From Carettochelys insculpta (Eukaryota; Chordata; Testudines; Carettochelyidae), in the NCBI RefSeq assembly GCF_033958435.1, contig NC_134137.1:238250501-238314500 (forward strand): a DNA stretch of 64,000 nucleotides. The letters are read 5' to 3'. The translations under genes were made by a program, and so were the position numbers. This document shows positions 34,342 to 45,746 of the stretch, one piece after another; positions within the stretch are counted from its first letter, which is position 1, and every line of letters begins with the position of its first letter. The notes under the pieces are model-generated. The model saw only the letters and a list, made by a program, of their open reading frames with translations, was not told the origin of the DNA and ran no database searches.

Positions 34342-35462
34342 AGCTGTGTCTACACGTGCACGCTACTTCGAAGTAGCGGCACTAACTTCGAAATAGTGCC
34401 CGTTGCAGCTACACGCGTCGGGTGCTATTTCGAAGTTAACTTCGACGTTAGGCGGCGAGACGTCGAAGTCGCTAACCTCATGAGGGGATCGGAATAGCGC
34501 CCTACTTCGACGTTCAACGTCGAAGTAGGGACCGTGTAGACGATCCGCGTCCCGCAACGTTGAAATTGCCGGGTCCTCCATGGCAGCCATCAGCTGGGGG
34601 GTTGAGAGATGCTCTCTCTCCAGCCCCTGCGGGACTCTATGGTCACCGTGGGCAGCAGCCCTTAGCCCAGGGCTTCTGGCTGCTGCTGCGGCAGCTGGGG
34701 ATCCATGCTGCAGGCACAGGGTCTGCAACCAGTTGTCAGCTCTGTGTATCTTGTGTTGTTTAGTGCAACTGTGTCTGGGAGGGGCCCTTTAAGGGAGCTG
34801 CTTGCTGTTGAGTCCGCCCTGTGACCCTGTCTGCAGCTGTGCCTGGCACCCTTATTTCGATGTGTGCTCCTTTGGCGTGTAGATGTACCCTCGCAGCGCC
34901 TATTTCGATATGGTGCCGCGCAACGTCGAAGTTGAACATCGACGTTGCCAGCCCTGGAGGGCTGTGTCTACACGTGCCCCAAACTTCGAAATGGTCATGC
35001 AAATGGCCATTTCGAAGTTTACTAATGAAGCGCTGAAATGCATATTCAGCGCTTCATTAGCATGCGGGCGGCAGCGGCGCTTCGAAATTGACGAGCCTTG
35101 CCGCCGTGCGGCGCGTCCCGACGGGGCTCCTTTTCGAAAGGGCCCCACCTACTTCGAAGTCCCCTTATTCCCATGAGCTCATGGGAATAAGGGGACTTCG
35201 AAGAAGGTGGCGTCCTTTCGAAAAGGAGCCCCGTCGGGACGCGCCGCGCGGCGGCAAGGCTCGTCAATTTCGAAGCGCCGCTGCCGCCCGCATGCTAATG
35301 AAGCGCTGAATATGCATTTCAGCGCTTCATTAGTAAACTTCGAAATGGCCATTTGCATGGCCATTTCGAAGTTTGGGGCACGTGTAGACGTAGCCGAGGA
35401 CGTGTAGACGTTATTCATCGAAATAGCCTATTTCGATGTTGGCTTCACGTGTAGACGTAGCC
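34342..35462. mobile_element. Harbinger-type MITE, long family (copy 3), carrying another MITE
   Basis: Ends are AGCTGTGTCTACACGTGC and GTGTAGACGTAGCC; flanks are GAA and TAA. It is very similar to copies 1 and 2. At GCCCTGGAGG the sequence is interrupted by the palindromic element at 34960-35395, after which copy 3 resumes with GAGGACGTGTAGACG. Confidence 0.85.
34960..35395. mobile_element. Near-perfect 436-bp palindromic MITE, nested
   Basis: Ends are GGCTGTGTCTACACGTGCC and GGCACGTGTAGACGTAGCC, with the 3-bp duplication GAG (34957-34959 and 35396-35398). The two ~215-bp arms pair almost completely, centred on CCCATGAGCTCATGGG near 35178, with a handful of mismatches. TTCGAA motifs are intact, so it is the youngest member of the family seen at 5386, 52441 and 52725. 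Confidence 0.9.
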
Positions 35463-35548
35463 TAAGGGATATAACTAGGAATAATGTAATGAAACTGGGC
35501 AAAGGAAATATTGAGCTGCATATAATTTCTGAATAGTGAGATCTCTTA

Positions 35549-35819
35549 GGCTGTGTCTACATTTACCTCCAATATTGACGGTTGCGACGCAATTTTAGGT
35601 ATGCCAATTGCATACCAAAAATCGATTTAGCAGCGGTCAATATTCATCCCTGTCCTCACTGAAGAATGCCAATGGGAGTGCTCCTCCTGTAAGCATTCCA
35701 TAATCATTGCCACTGGCAAGGAATTTCGAATTGACATTGACCCCAGAACATGCGTGAAACAGTGCCTCAGAAGATCAAACCTAAGAATTCAATCTTCTGC
35801 CGATGGTGTAGACCCAGCC
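35549..35819. mobile_element. Short Harbinger-type MITE
   Basis: GGCTGTGTCTACATTTACC on the left and GATGGTGTAGACCCAGCC on the right, flanked by a perfect TTA duplication. 271 bp. Confidence 0.75.
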
Positions 35820-35822
35820 TTA

Positions 35823-37139
35823 GACTAGAGTAGATACTCAAGAGAAGCACCATCCTTTGGGCTTGTTCAAATGAAACTTGATAAAGCATTAAAATAATGA
35901 CTTCATTCTGTTCCCCAAGGATGGTACCCTTCTAAATGACCTAAGAGGCTTTTTCCATCTCTAATTTTTTTTCTACTTTATCCAATCAGGCCTGTGAAAT
36001 CTTACTGCACAAGCTTTGCAGTAAGTGTACAAGCTTTGATAAAATCAAAAATGACTTTGGTAAAGTCAGGAAGGGATTAAAAATTGAATCATACATCCTC
36101 AGTCAGCTCAGGTGGTCTCTGAAGTCCTTCTTGTGCTCAGTGCAAGCAAAGGAAAAAGATTGATGGACTAGAGGTGTCAAGAGATTTGGATTAGTAGAGC
36201 CCTGAAAAAATTTAATGATGAGAAGTAACCTCCAGGTTAGATGGTCTCTGCACTACCAGTCTTTAGGGTTCAATACTTTGCCAATCAGTGAAGGTTAAAC
36301 TAGGTAGAAAGTGGGGGAGGTGGATTTTTGTTTAGCTTATAGAATACAAAAAAGGAGGCCGAAAATGAGCTTATTTTGCAATAAAAGAATGGAAGAGCAT
36401 TGTTGCTTCAGGTTGTTTTTACATGGGGAAAAGAGAAGTCTTAATGATGGAAATTATGACCTGTCTTACCATAAATGAAACCTGCTAGGCTGGTTCTCAT
36501 TATTAGAATGTCAGTGTAGATGGGCATGTTCTGTCCAGGCATAGGCACCAACTCTGCGGTTGGTCAAAGGCTGGAGCCCCCACAGGTTCAATCAAAATGG
36601 TGTGTGTGTGTGTGTTCAGGATTCAGTGTGCAGGAGGGATGGTGGGGAGGGGAGCCTGAGCCTCGGGGGTGTGGGGTTGGGGGATGGATCCAGAAAGACT
36701 GCGGTTTTGGGGTTCCCCACCCAAAGGTTAAGGTGTGCACATCTTGTGGGGTCTCTCTGTCTCTCTCTCTCCATCCATCTTATTTCTGCAGGTCCCTCTG
36801 TGATCTGACCAATGGTGTGTACTGAAGCCAGTTTGGCACCATGAAGTGCATGGTTTAAAGATACAGAAATCTTGATTGTTTAGTTAATTTTGAAATGCTT
36901 GAAGAATGTTAATTTTGTTTGTTTGTTTGGAAAGTCTCTTACTCCCAGAAAGTTTAGAAGCAGTGCTCAGTGCTCATTTCTAAATGGTCATGGGACACCT
37001 TCCTCCCCACTTCTCCTCAGAGAGAGATCATGGAAGTCAGATTTGATTAGGCCACCTAGTTTTAGCCCCTTCGCAGGCACATACTTGTGAACCACCCGAT
37101 GTTAAATACAGCATGCATTTAATGTGAGATAGTGATGAC
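35823..37139. other. Non-coding sequence
   Basis: Contains a short (GT)n run at about 36600. The open frame at 36520-36825 has no domain. Confidence 0.4.
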
Positions 37140-37152
37140 TGTAGTAGATTTA

Positions 37153-37318
37153 ACAAGAAGTCCTGTGCCACCTTATAGACTAACAGACATTTTGGAGCAT
37201 AAGCTTATGGGAAAGCTTCTGAAGCTTATGCTCCAAAATATATGTTAGTCTATAAGGTGCCACAGGACGTCTTGTTGTTCTCAAAGATACAGACTAACAC
37301 AGCTACCTCTCTGATACT
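37153..37318. mobile_element. PLE tail, head-to-head inverted dimer (166 bp)
   Basis: Left arm 37153-37206 (minus) and right arm 37222-37275 (plus) are equal in length (54 bp) and pair as an inverted repeat. The right copy continues with the long tail (CAGACTAACACAGCTACCTC) to 37318. Flanks TGTAGTAGATTTA (37140-37152) and TGTAGTAGGTTTA (37319-37331) are a 13-bp duplication with one mismatch. Confidence 0.85.
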
Positions 37319-37331
37319 TGTAGTAGGTTTA

Positions 37332-37450
37332 GAATCAAGAGACCTGGGTTCTATTGTAGGTTCATAACTAACTCACTGCCATGGGTAACTTAGTACTTTG
37401 CTCTGTGCCTCACTGTTCCCATGTATAAACCCAGAACAATAATATTCCCC
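37332..37450 (-). mobile_element. MIR-type SINE fragment
   Basis: GAATCAAGAGACCTGGGTTC, then CTCTGTGCCTCACTGTTCCC, reads as a diverged MIR. Confidence 0.5.
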
Positions 37451-39100
37451 CCGCTTCCGAAAGTCATCTGAAAACAAGAGAGAAAAAAGTAGAACATACT
37501 TATTACGACTTATTGCACAGTTAGTTCTTTGTCATCATCCTCTTTCACACCTTAACCCTCACAGGCCACATATATTCACCTGGCCAGGCTCTGAGAAAGA
37601 AATATAACTGATACCACTATGGAATGTGGGAGCAAATATTCTGCTTTCAAAAGAGAGGAGAAGCTACGGATCAGCTAACACTTGAAAGTCAACATTCCAC
37701 TGTTCTAATCACAGGCAAAATAAGTGTCAGACAGTCACCTCACTACTCCCAAATTTTCTTTTTGACAAGAAGATAATAGTCTTCTGATAAAGCAAATCTA
37801 TCATAACTCTACAATATATCCCCCTTTCACAGCTGGACCATTTATATATTTTTCTTACACATAAAATTAAAAATATTTATTTTATTTCATTTTTTTCTGC
37901 TTAAAATATGTGAAGTTATCTTTTATATAACCCTGTGTAAGATGTCTATCAGCTTTGCCGATGTCACTTGCTAACAGCTCTCGGAACAGATAAAACAAAC
38001 ACTTATCCATTGTTTAATGTATTATTTTGGTTCAAAAATCAACTAAAAATAGCCACCAAAATTCTTGGAAATATTAATCTAAACCTTCGAGCTCAGGGGA
38101 AAAAAGAGTTTGGCTCACATTTCTGTTCCTAATCAATGCCCTGACAAGCATAGATGGAAAAAAAATGTGTCAAAAACCTGCTTTATATTTCAAACAGACC
38201 ATGAAAGACATTCAAATTCTTCATCTGGAAAAAAAAAAGAAGAGAGCGAGAGTGAAAGAGAGATTTCCTACTACCACTCGGTGAGAGATCGCTTCACGCT
38301 TCCCTTTGGGATGTTACATGGCCAATTGTAAAGCCATGTCATGTGAACAGATGGAAGCAAAAGATCTCAGCTTTCACTGAGAATGGGTTAAAGATCTGAT
38401 GCCTGGAATGGTGGGCTAGACAGGGCCCAGCAGCGGGGGCTTTCTGTCCTGTGACAGCAAGACGTCTCCAAGGCCTGCTGGGGTGGCAAGAATCCTTACA
38501 CTAGCACCTCGGCAGGTTCTCAGCAGACCGGCACCAGCTAAGCCTCAGACTTGTATAGGCACTTCACATTTAAGAGCATGTCTAATCCAATCACCAGCAG
38601 ATTGGAAGCTATCTGTGTACCTCCCATATAGCGTATTCTTGTCGGCTTGAAAACAATCTTCTCCTCCGCAGCCTTCCCTGTTGTCTTCCTATCAATCTGT
38701 GTAACCAGCGGAGCTTCCCCCTCGGGCACACAGAGCTAATCCTATTTACTCAGTCCATCAATTTAACAGCTTTAAATATTCACATTGGTTAGATGGACGC
38801 AGCTGAAACTGTAGCAGCATCACTCTGTAAGAAACAGAAGGGAAGAGCAGCATGGTGATCAGTGGGAGGCTGTCTTCCCATGCTGGCAACAGCAGAAGAA
38901 AGTCATTCAAAGCGCTGAAGATCCAAAGCAGTGTCTCTCTGTCTCTCTATCACCCACATGCACACACAAGAAAGTAGACTACAAATCTCATTACACACAC
39001 ATACACACACACACACACATACACTTTTTTCTCTCTCATTCTAATGTAAACACCAGCAGAGTTTTGTTCATGTATATTAGAGACTCATATTTAGTTTAAA
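37451..39100. other. AT-rich block without recognised transposons
   Basis: The longest stretch in the window where I see no mobile-element signature. It contains AT-rich segments (37850-38080), an open frame on minus (38538-38729) with no recognised domain, and a (AC)n run. It may include conserved regulatory sequence, but this is only a guess from the absence of repeats. Confidence 0.35.
38992..39025. repeat. (AC)n microsatellite
   Basis: ACACACAC with one or two interrupting T bases. Confidence 0.9.
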
Positions 39101-39404
39101 AGCAGACTTCCACATTGACTAATCTACAAGCTTTGCCATGCTAAAATCACTCCTAGAAAGCCAGGCCTGCCACACTTGTCTGTGTAAAATGGGTCAGATT
39201 ATCTGTTGCCCTGCTCCTTATGTTGTTGCAGAGGACGACTTTGACGGTATAACATACTACTCACTGGAAGTGGATGTAAATGGATACCCACATGTAAATG
39301 GATACCCAGGGAGCCGGAAGAAAGTAAATTTGGCCCAGTGAGATACCTTATATTTAAAAACCAATTCTGAGCCAAAATCTGTACCAGTGCCTGAGTGGCA
39401 CATA

Positions 39405-39517
39405 TGTTTTTGGTCTTTTTTGATCTGAAGAAGTAGGTCTGTCCCACAGAAGCTCATCACCTAATACATTATTTTGTTAGTCTTTAAAGTGCTGCATGAC
39501 TGCTGGTTTGTTTTGTT
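39405..39517 (+). mobile_element. PLE tail, monomer
   Basis: CTGAAGAAGTAGGTCTGTCC begins a mutated hammerhead-like core at 39425. The tail then runs AGCTCATCACCTAATACATT and GTTAGTCTTTAAAGTGCTGC, ending in the short form (TGCTGGTTTGTTTTGTT). Flanks TGAGTGGCACATA and TGAGTGCCACATA (39392-39404 and 39518-39530) form a 13-bp duplication with one mismatch. Confidence 0.82.
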
Positions 39518-39924
39518 TGAGTGCCACATAATCGACCTGTGTCCCTCTCTGCTGATGGTGGTTATATCTTCAATCTTCTATCAGCTACATTACTTAGATT
39601 GTAAACTATTTGGGGCATCTATGTTTTCTCTGACATACCTGGCACACCTGTAGATATCATAAAATAATAATGATCAACAATACAGTATCAATAGGATAGT
39701 AGAAAAATGATTCTAAAGTTTGTTTTTCTTTCAATTAACAAATAATAGTTGGTACTTATATATAACATCTTTCACTGTAGGATCATAAAGTCATTTTGAA
39801 ACATGAAGGCACTAGAATCAATGGGAGCTTTGCTGTTGACTTTAATGAGTGTAGGAACCAGCACTGGCTGCAGGTAATTTCAAAACAGTCTGGGAAATAA
39901 TGAAGCGGCATTAAACCTATCATT

Positions 39925-40055
39925 AGAATTATTTTACAGATGGGTAAACTGAGGCACAGAAAAGTTTGAAAGTGTTTTGCCTTAGGTAGCACAATGACTC
40001 AGTGGCAGATCCAGGAAAAGAACCAAGGAGTCCTGATGCCTATTGTTTTTTCTCC
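39925..40055 (+). mobile_element. MIR-type SINE fragment
   Basis: TTACAGATGGGTAAACTGAG, GCACAGAAAAGTTTGAAAG, then CAATGACTCAGTGGCAGATC. This is the 3' half of a MIR1-like SINE. Confidence 0.68.
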
Positions 40056-40991
40056 ACACTAGACATACACTGTAGATCTCTAACTGTAAATCAGTAAGTG
40101 TGTAAAAGTGAAAATATTTGTTGGTGGAAAAAGCCTACAATTTCAGTCCAGGTGGGTTCTGATGGCGTTATTGAGAAATTGGTTAAACTCAGTGTTGAAT
40201 CTGTGAGACAAAGTGTGTGTGCAGAATGGGCTCTGACTAAAATGTTTGTCTCTTTTACAGAGCTGACAACCCCGCAGTTCAGCTTAGTTTATCCTCAGAT
40301 TTCAGGATAAACACTCAGTTGTGCTTTAAAGTACTAGAAGGTTGTACAGTTTGTTGCTTCCATATGCCAAGATCTCCTCTCTCTGTCACCCACCTAATTC
40401 CCTGTATTTCACTCCAGCCCACTGCCCCCCACGCCGCGGCAGGAGCACTATGAATCCTCATTTCTCACTCCTGCATGTCGGGGTCCCCTGTTCTCTTCCC
40501 TCCAGACCTCCTGTTCTGCCCTCTGCCATACGGCAGGTGCTCTGCATGCTCCCCCACTCCCACATTTTCCTCCTTGTCTTCCAGGGTCCCCCTTATCCCA
40601 TCTCCCATCATTCTTATTTCTTTTTCTTTAGTTCTTTCCATGTGTCAGGGTGTGGCTACAGTGTGTGGTTTTTTTTAGTAATGCTTTTTTCGACATCCTA
40701 GGGTCGAAATAAGTAAAATTGAAAAATCGCATTCACACGGCCATCGCATTGTGAAATGGAGCACTCACATTTAGAGGGCCCCATTTCAAAATAAAAGCAA
40801 TGCATCGGGGGCAGTTTCCACTGTGCGGAGGGTCACATTCCCTCACTAGGCAATTGTGGAAAGTCCCAAGGAAACGCAAATTGCATCAGATGCAGCATTC
40901 ACAAATTATAACACTGCATGCAGATTGACAAAGGATAACAAATTAAGGGTAGGGCTGAATCAGTCAGTGCTGGGTCCTACCACTGAAATTC
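40056..40991. other. Non-coding sequence with a possible MITE end
   Basis: At about 40650 GTGTGGCTACAGTGTGTGG followed by TTTCGACATCC and GGGTCGAAATAAG looks like a MITE left end, but no right end was found. No gene. Confidence 0.4.
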
Positions 40992-41106
40992 AGGCCTGGT
41001 CTATACTTAAAAATTAGATCATCCTAGCTACATTGCTCACTGGGAAAAATTTCACATCCTGAGTGCTGCAGTCAGGTCAGCCTACACCTTGTGTAGATGC
41101 AGCTAG
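40992..41106. mobile_element. Short MITE fragment
   Basis: GGCCTGGTCTATACTTAAAA on the left and CTTGTGTAGATGCAGCTAG on the right. The interior has CCTAGCTACATTGCTCA. It is an old copy of a MITE type related to the Harbinger set. Confidence 0.5.
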
Positions 41107-41868
41107 ATGAACAGAAGAATTATTCCCTTGACCTCATTACCACATCTCAGGGAAGTGGCTTAACGATCTCAAGGGAAAGCCCCCTTCTGTCAATGTGGAA
41201 AGAATCTAATGATGCTACAGTGGTGTACCTGCAGTGCTGCAGCATATTACAACTATGGAAATTCATGGTATACTCATGTCTCGAATGCTGCATGCAGATG
41301 TGGTCACCCCATCTCAACCCCTCACCCTCATATTGTAATTGGAAAAGGTACAGAGAAGGGCAACAAAATAATTTGGGGTATGGAACAGCTGCCCTTTGAG
41401 GAGAGATTAATAAGATTGGGACTTTTCATCCTTGAAAAGAAACAACTATGGGGGGATATGCTAGAGGGCTCTAAAATCAAGACTGGTGTACAGAAAATAA
41501 ATAAGGAAGTGTTATTTACTCATAACACAAGGACTAAGGGTCACAAAATGAAATTAATAGGCAGGAAGATTAAAACAAAGAAGAGGAAGTGTTTATTTAC
41601 ACAACACACAGTCAGCCTGTGGAACTCCTTGTCAGAGGATGCTGTGAAGACAAAGAACAGAAAAGAAAAGAATTAGATAAGTTCATGAAAGAGAGATCCA
41701 ATTATGGCTCTTAACCAGGGAGGAAAGGGATGGTGTCCTCAGACTGTTTGCCAGAAGCTGGGAATGGGCAACATTTCCCCCTGAAACACCTGGCATTGGC
41801 CACTGTCACAGGACAGGATGGTGGGCTACCTTTGGCTTGACCCAGTATGGCCATTTGTATGTTCTTAT
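41107..41868 (+). mobile_element. L3/CR1-like LINE, 3' part
   Basis: AAGGTACAGAGAAGGGCAAC, then GAGGAGAGATTAATAAGATT, CTAAAATCAAGACTGGTGTA, GAAGCTGGGAATGGGCAAC, and the end TGACCCAGTATGGCCATTTG with GTTCTTATAT. This is the usual 3' end order of the old CR1/L3 lineage. It is untranslatable and 5'-truncated. Confidence 0.82.
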
Positions 41869-44202
41869 ATAATGGCTGTAGTGTAGACATGGTGTTACTA
41901 GTTAATGCAGCTGTTGATACTGTAAATGTTTCTATCTTCAAAGCTCCAGTGCCTGGAGCCAATACTCCAAATTTCAGTGGCAATAACATGGCTACGTCTC
42001 TGAAACTTTTCAAATTGCATGTTTCTCAGGTCTGTATAAAGGACAGGGGTTGTTTCACCAACCCATTTCCCTACCTTTGTAATGATCCAGCAGCGCAAAG
42101 GGAACAGAAACTGCCCTCACCTCCCAGTTAGAGATTCCTCTGGGAGGAAAATCACCAATGGATGTGGAATGATTAGGAGTGTTTGTATTGTGGACAGGGA
42201 GTGGGTGTGGCCACAGCGCACTCTCTGCTCTGGTGGGCTTGTCACTGACAAGGGTTAGAAAAGTCTCCAAGAATATTGAAACTTATACTGTGACTGAGAC
42301 TGACACTGAGCCAGGAAGAGAATCATGGAGCCATGGAGTGTTAGTCACCTCTCTCACTGCCGCGCTGATTGGACACAGGCTGTAGCATCTCATGGCCCAC
42401 CATCAGCAGCCTAGAACGCCTGAAAACTCACACAGATATCTCTTCTCTGGTCACATCTATTTCACATTTGGAGGTTTTCTTCTCAACCTAGCAAACAGAA
42501 CTGAACACTGGCCCACATTGCAAGTCTGGTGAGATGGGGGCAGGAGGGAAGTCATAGGATGGTATGCGGAGGTCATGTGCATGCTGCTTTCCCCCCATTT
42601 CTTGGTTGGGAAAAGGGGACAACCAGAATCAAGGATAGCATGAAAGCCCCGGGCACAGAGCAAACTCATTCCAGCACCCAATGTGGCCACTTAACCCCAA
42701 GGCGGGAAAGCAGCAGGGTTTCTTTCACTTCCCAGAGTGCCTTGCGGTGTGACCATTAACACAAGCTGGCAGCATCACAGTCCAGCCTGCCTGCACATTC
42801 CCCTCCTGCTCCCAAGGCTCAGGGGGCTTTCCCCATGCCCACAGCATGCTGTGGAGTGGTGGGTATATAGCAGTGGGTTCTGACTGCTACTGCCCCACTC
42901 ACCAGGAGTCACACACGCAGTAGAAAGGGGAGAGGTATGGCTGCCCATACCTGCTGCGCCCCGGGGAGACTCCATGCAGGGCTTCTTGCTACAGCAGCAG
43001 CCACCAACACAACATGATCACTCACAAGAGAACCACACTCTCAGCGCAGCTGCAGACTACAAGAAGGTTCCCGGGGAAGGGGGAAAGAGGGACCAGAACC
43101 TGGCCAGAGCTTGGGGAGCCCCACAGCAGGGAGCCAGGGGAGGGCAGGAAACCTTGCAGCAGCCCCACAGCCATGGGAACCCTAACTGGGGGAGCCCTAA
43201 AGTCCCACAGGGAGAGCTGGATGAGCTCCCACTGTGTGTTGCTGGAACAGAGGTATTGCCATACTGGATCAAATCAATGGTCCATCTTACCTCTCCCTGA
43301 AGTCACTCCCTACCGGTTCATTTTCTGGACTTCTTCACTGCTTGCACTGACTTCTGTTCCCATACAAGCAGGCCAACTGCTCTCCTGTTACCAACTGCAC
43401 CAGCAGCACTAGTACACAATGCACATCAGGGGAGACTTTTGCCCAATCATCTTTCCACATCTCCTTTTCACTTACATTTCACTGCAGTTGTTATGAGAGA
43501 GAGAGAACACTTTGCTGGAAAAGGCAAGGAGAAGACCCTCAACACCGGATGGACAATTGCCACATTGTGTGCGTGCGCATATCTTGATGTTATTTCTAAA
43601 ATAAATAGAATAGGAGGGGGAAAAAAACCAAAAAAACAATCCACGAGCTCTCCAGACAGATAGAAACTGTGCAGTCAGACCTGAGCAGGTGGCTTGGAAG
43701 AGCATGCTGGAACCCAGCTCCAGAGTGAGAAGTGGTGGCAGTATTAGGTGTGTGAGAAGTGGTGGCAGTATCAGATCCAGAAGCGAAGCAGGATCGCAGC
43801 TGAGAGGGGAGTGATCTGTAGGAATTTGAAGTATATGAGCCAAAGATCAAGAGAGGGGGGGATGTTGGATGTGAGCCATCCAAAGAGGCGGAGAGGTGGT
43901 TTGGCAACACAGGTGGAGGGAGATGCTGACTAGGTATAATACAGAATGGGAGTAGGAATGCAAACGGGGGTTTGAGTGAAAAAAGGAGAGTGGTGAGGTG
44001 GCAAAAGCATTTAGGTGCCTAAGCTCTGTCTCACCAAGCTATTTATTCACTTGGACTCAGCTGAAGTAGCAAGAGAGAAAAATACAGTAAACTGAAGAGA
44101 GTGGAAATATAAATGTCTCTGTCCCCTGGTTTCATTTACACCTTCCTCTGCTCAGGCTAAAATGACTAACAGATTAAGGGCAGATTAAGGAGGGTGAGAG
44201 CC
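41869..44202. other. Non-coding sequence with small repeats
   Basis: Includes a minus-strand L3-like end fragment at about 43240-43330 (TATTGCCATACTGGATCAAA) and a 26-bp tandem duplication at 43726-43775 (GAGAAGTGGTGGCAGTAT, twice). The frames at 42974-43412 and 43472-43910 show no domain. Confidence 0.45.
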
Positions 44203-44303
44203 CATCTTGATGTTGTCAAGTATCAGAGGGGTAGCCGTGTTAGTCTGGATCTGTAGAGCAACGAAGGGTCCTGTGGCACCTTATAGACTAACAGAAAAGT
44301 TTA

Positions 44304-44339
44304 GAGCATGAGCTTTCGTGAGTTAACTCACTTCTTCAG
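44304..44339 (-). ncRNA. Hammerhead-ribozyme-like core, left copy
   Basis: On the minus strand: CTGAAGA, stem II GTGAGT/ACTCAC with a TA loop, GAAA, then a short stem III AGC/GCT and a C at the expected cleavage position. This is the CUGANGA...GAAA layout of a hammerhead. I do not see a convincing stem I, so activity is unproven. Hammerheads are established parts of many PLEs. Confidence 0.6.
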
Positions 44340-44414
44340 ATGCTGGTCCTGGAAATCTGCAAGGCCAGGTATAAATAGGCCAGAGTAAGGCTGGGGATAA
44401 CGAGGTTAGCTCAG

Positions 44415-45729
44415 TCAGGCAGGCTGAGTTGTATTGTCATCAGTAGATCTGGAGGTGTGAACTCCAAGAGAGGGGAAGCTGCTTTTGTATTTAGCCAGCC
44501 ATTCACAGTCTTTGTTTAATCCTGAGCTGAGGGTATTGAATTTGCAGATGAATTGTAGCTCAGCAATTTCTCTTTGGAGTCTGTTCTTGAAATTTCTTTG
44601 CTGCAGGATAGCTACTTTTAAATCTGCTACTGTGTGTCCTGGGAGATTGAAGTGCTCTCCTATGGGTTTTTGTATATTGCCATTTCTGATGTCTGATTTG
44701 TGTGCATTTATTCTTTTACGTAGGGACTGTCCAGTTTGTCCGATGTATATGGCAGAGGGGCATTGCTGGCACATGATGGCATAAATTACATTGGTAGATG
44801 TGCAGCTGAATGAGCCCACAATGGTGTGGCTGATCCTGTTAGGTCCTGTAATGATGTTGCTGGTGTGTATATGTGGGCAGAGCTGGCAACGAGGTTTGTT
44901 GCATGGATGGGTCCCTGAGATAGAGTGACTGTGGTGCGGTGTATAGTTGCTTGTTAGGATTTGTTTTAGGTTGGCAGGTTGTCTGTGAGCAATGATAGGT
45001 CTGCCTCCCAAGGCCTGTGAAAGTGGGGGATCATTGTCCAGGATGGGTTGTAGATCCCTGATGATGCGCTGTAGAGGTTTTAGTTGAGGACAGTAGGTGA
45101 TGGCTAGTGGTGTTCTGTTGGTTTCTCTCTTGGGCTTGTCCTGTAGTAGGAGGCTTCGTGGCACACGTCTGGCTCTGTTGATTTGTTTTCTCACTTCCTC
45201 AGGTGGGTATTGCAGTCTCAGGAATGCTTGGTGCAGATCCTGTAGGTGTTTGTCTCTGTCGGAGGGGTTGGAACAAATGCGGTTATATCTAAGTGCTTGG
45301 CTGTAAACGATGGATCGTGTGGTGTGTCTGGGATGGAAGCTGGAGGCATGGAGGTAGGAGTAGCGGTCAGTGGGTTTATGGTACAGGGTGGTACTGATGT
45401 GTCCATTGTGTATAAGCACGGTAGTGTCAAGGAAGTGGATCTCCTGTGTAGATTGGTCCAGGCTGAGCTTGATGTTGGGGTGGAAGTTGTTGAAGTCCCG
45501 GTGGAATTCCTCCAGAGTCTCCTTCCCATGGGTCCAGATGATGAAGATGTCGTCAATGTAGCGTAAATAGAGCCGGGGTGTTAGTGGACGAGAGTCGAGG
45601 AAGCGTTGTTCTAGGTCAGCCATGAAAATATTGGCATATTGAGGGGCCATGCGGGTACCCATAGCTGTGCCGCTGATTTGAAGGTATATATTGTCACTGA
45701 ATCTGAAATAGTTGTGTGTGAGTATAAAG
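44415..45729 (-). CDS. PLE reverse transcriptase / GIY-YIG protein, left copy (5'-truncated)
   Basis: One open frame covers this PLE copy. On the minus strand it enters at FILTHNYFRFSDNIYLQISG. It then has RT motif B (SGTAMGTRMAPQYANIF), motif C with the catalytic YIDD (LRYIDDIFIIW), and the RT thumb. A Cys/His linker follows (CNKPRCQLCPHIH), and the protein ends in a GIY-YIG endonuclease (SAIYIGQTGQSLRKRINAHK, then EHFNLPGH). The motif A Asp is missing because the copy is truncated upstream. The frame runs on across the junction into unrelated spacer sequence, so the first residues of the 496-residue frame are not PLE. It is not functional alone. Confidence 0.88.
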
Positions 45730-45746
45730 GATTTCCACAAGCCTGA

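Noticed and set aside
35046..35418. Several overlapping open frames of 66-82 residues on both strands in the palindrome
   Set aside because: Each frame has a mirror partner on the other strand because of the palindrome. No start context or domain.
36520..36825. 101-residue frame with a possible secreted Cys-rich look
   Set aside because: Spans a (GT)n run and T/C-rich simple sequence. The cysteines come from TGTGTG.
38992..39025. AC run as a CRISPR-like or regulatory array
   Set aside because: It is a simple dinucleotide microsatellite with no spacers.
42974..43412. Two overlapping frames of 108 and 132 residues
   Set aside because: Composition is Gln/Pro/Ser-rich without domain or splice context, and the end overlaps an L3-like LINE fragment.
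43472..43910. Minus-strand frames of 104 and 123 residues
   Set aside because: Built on a short tandem duplication (43726-43775). No recognisable motif.
45218..45566. Open frames antisense or out of frame to the PLE proteins (106 and 112 residues)
   Set aside because: They are shadows of the RT frame. They recur at 46218-46566 only because the arms are copies of each other.
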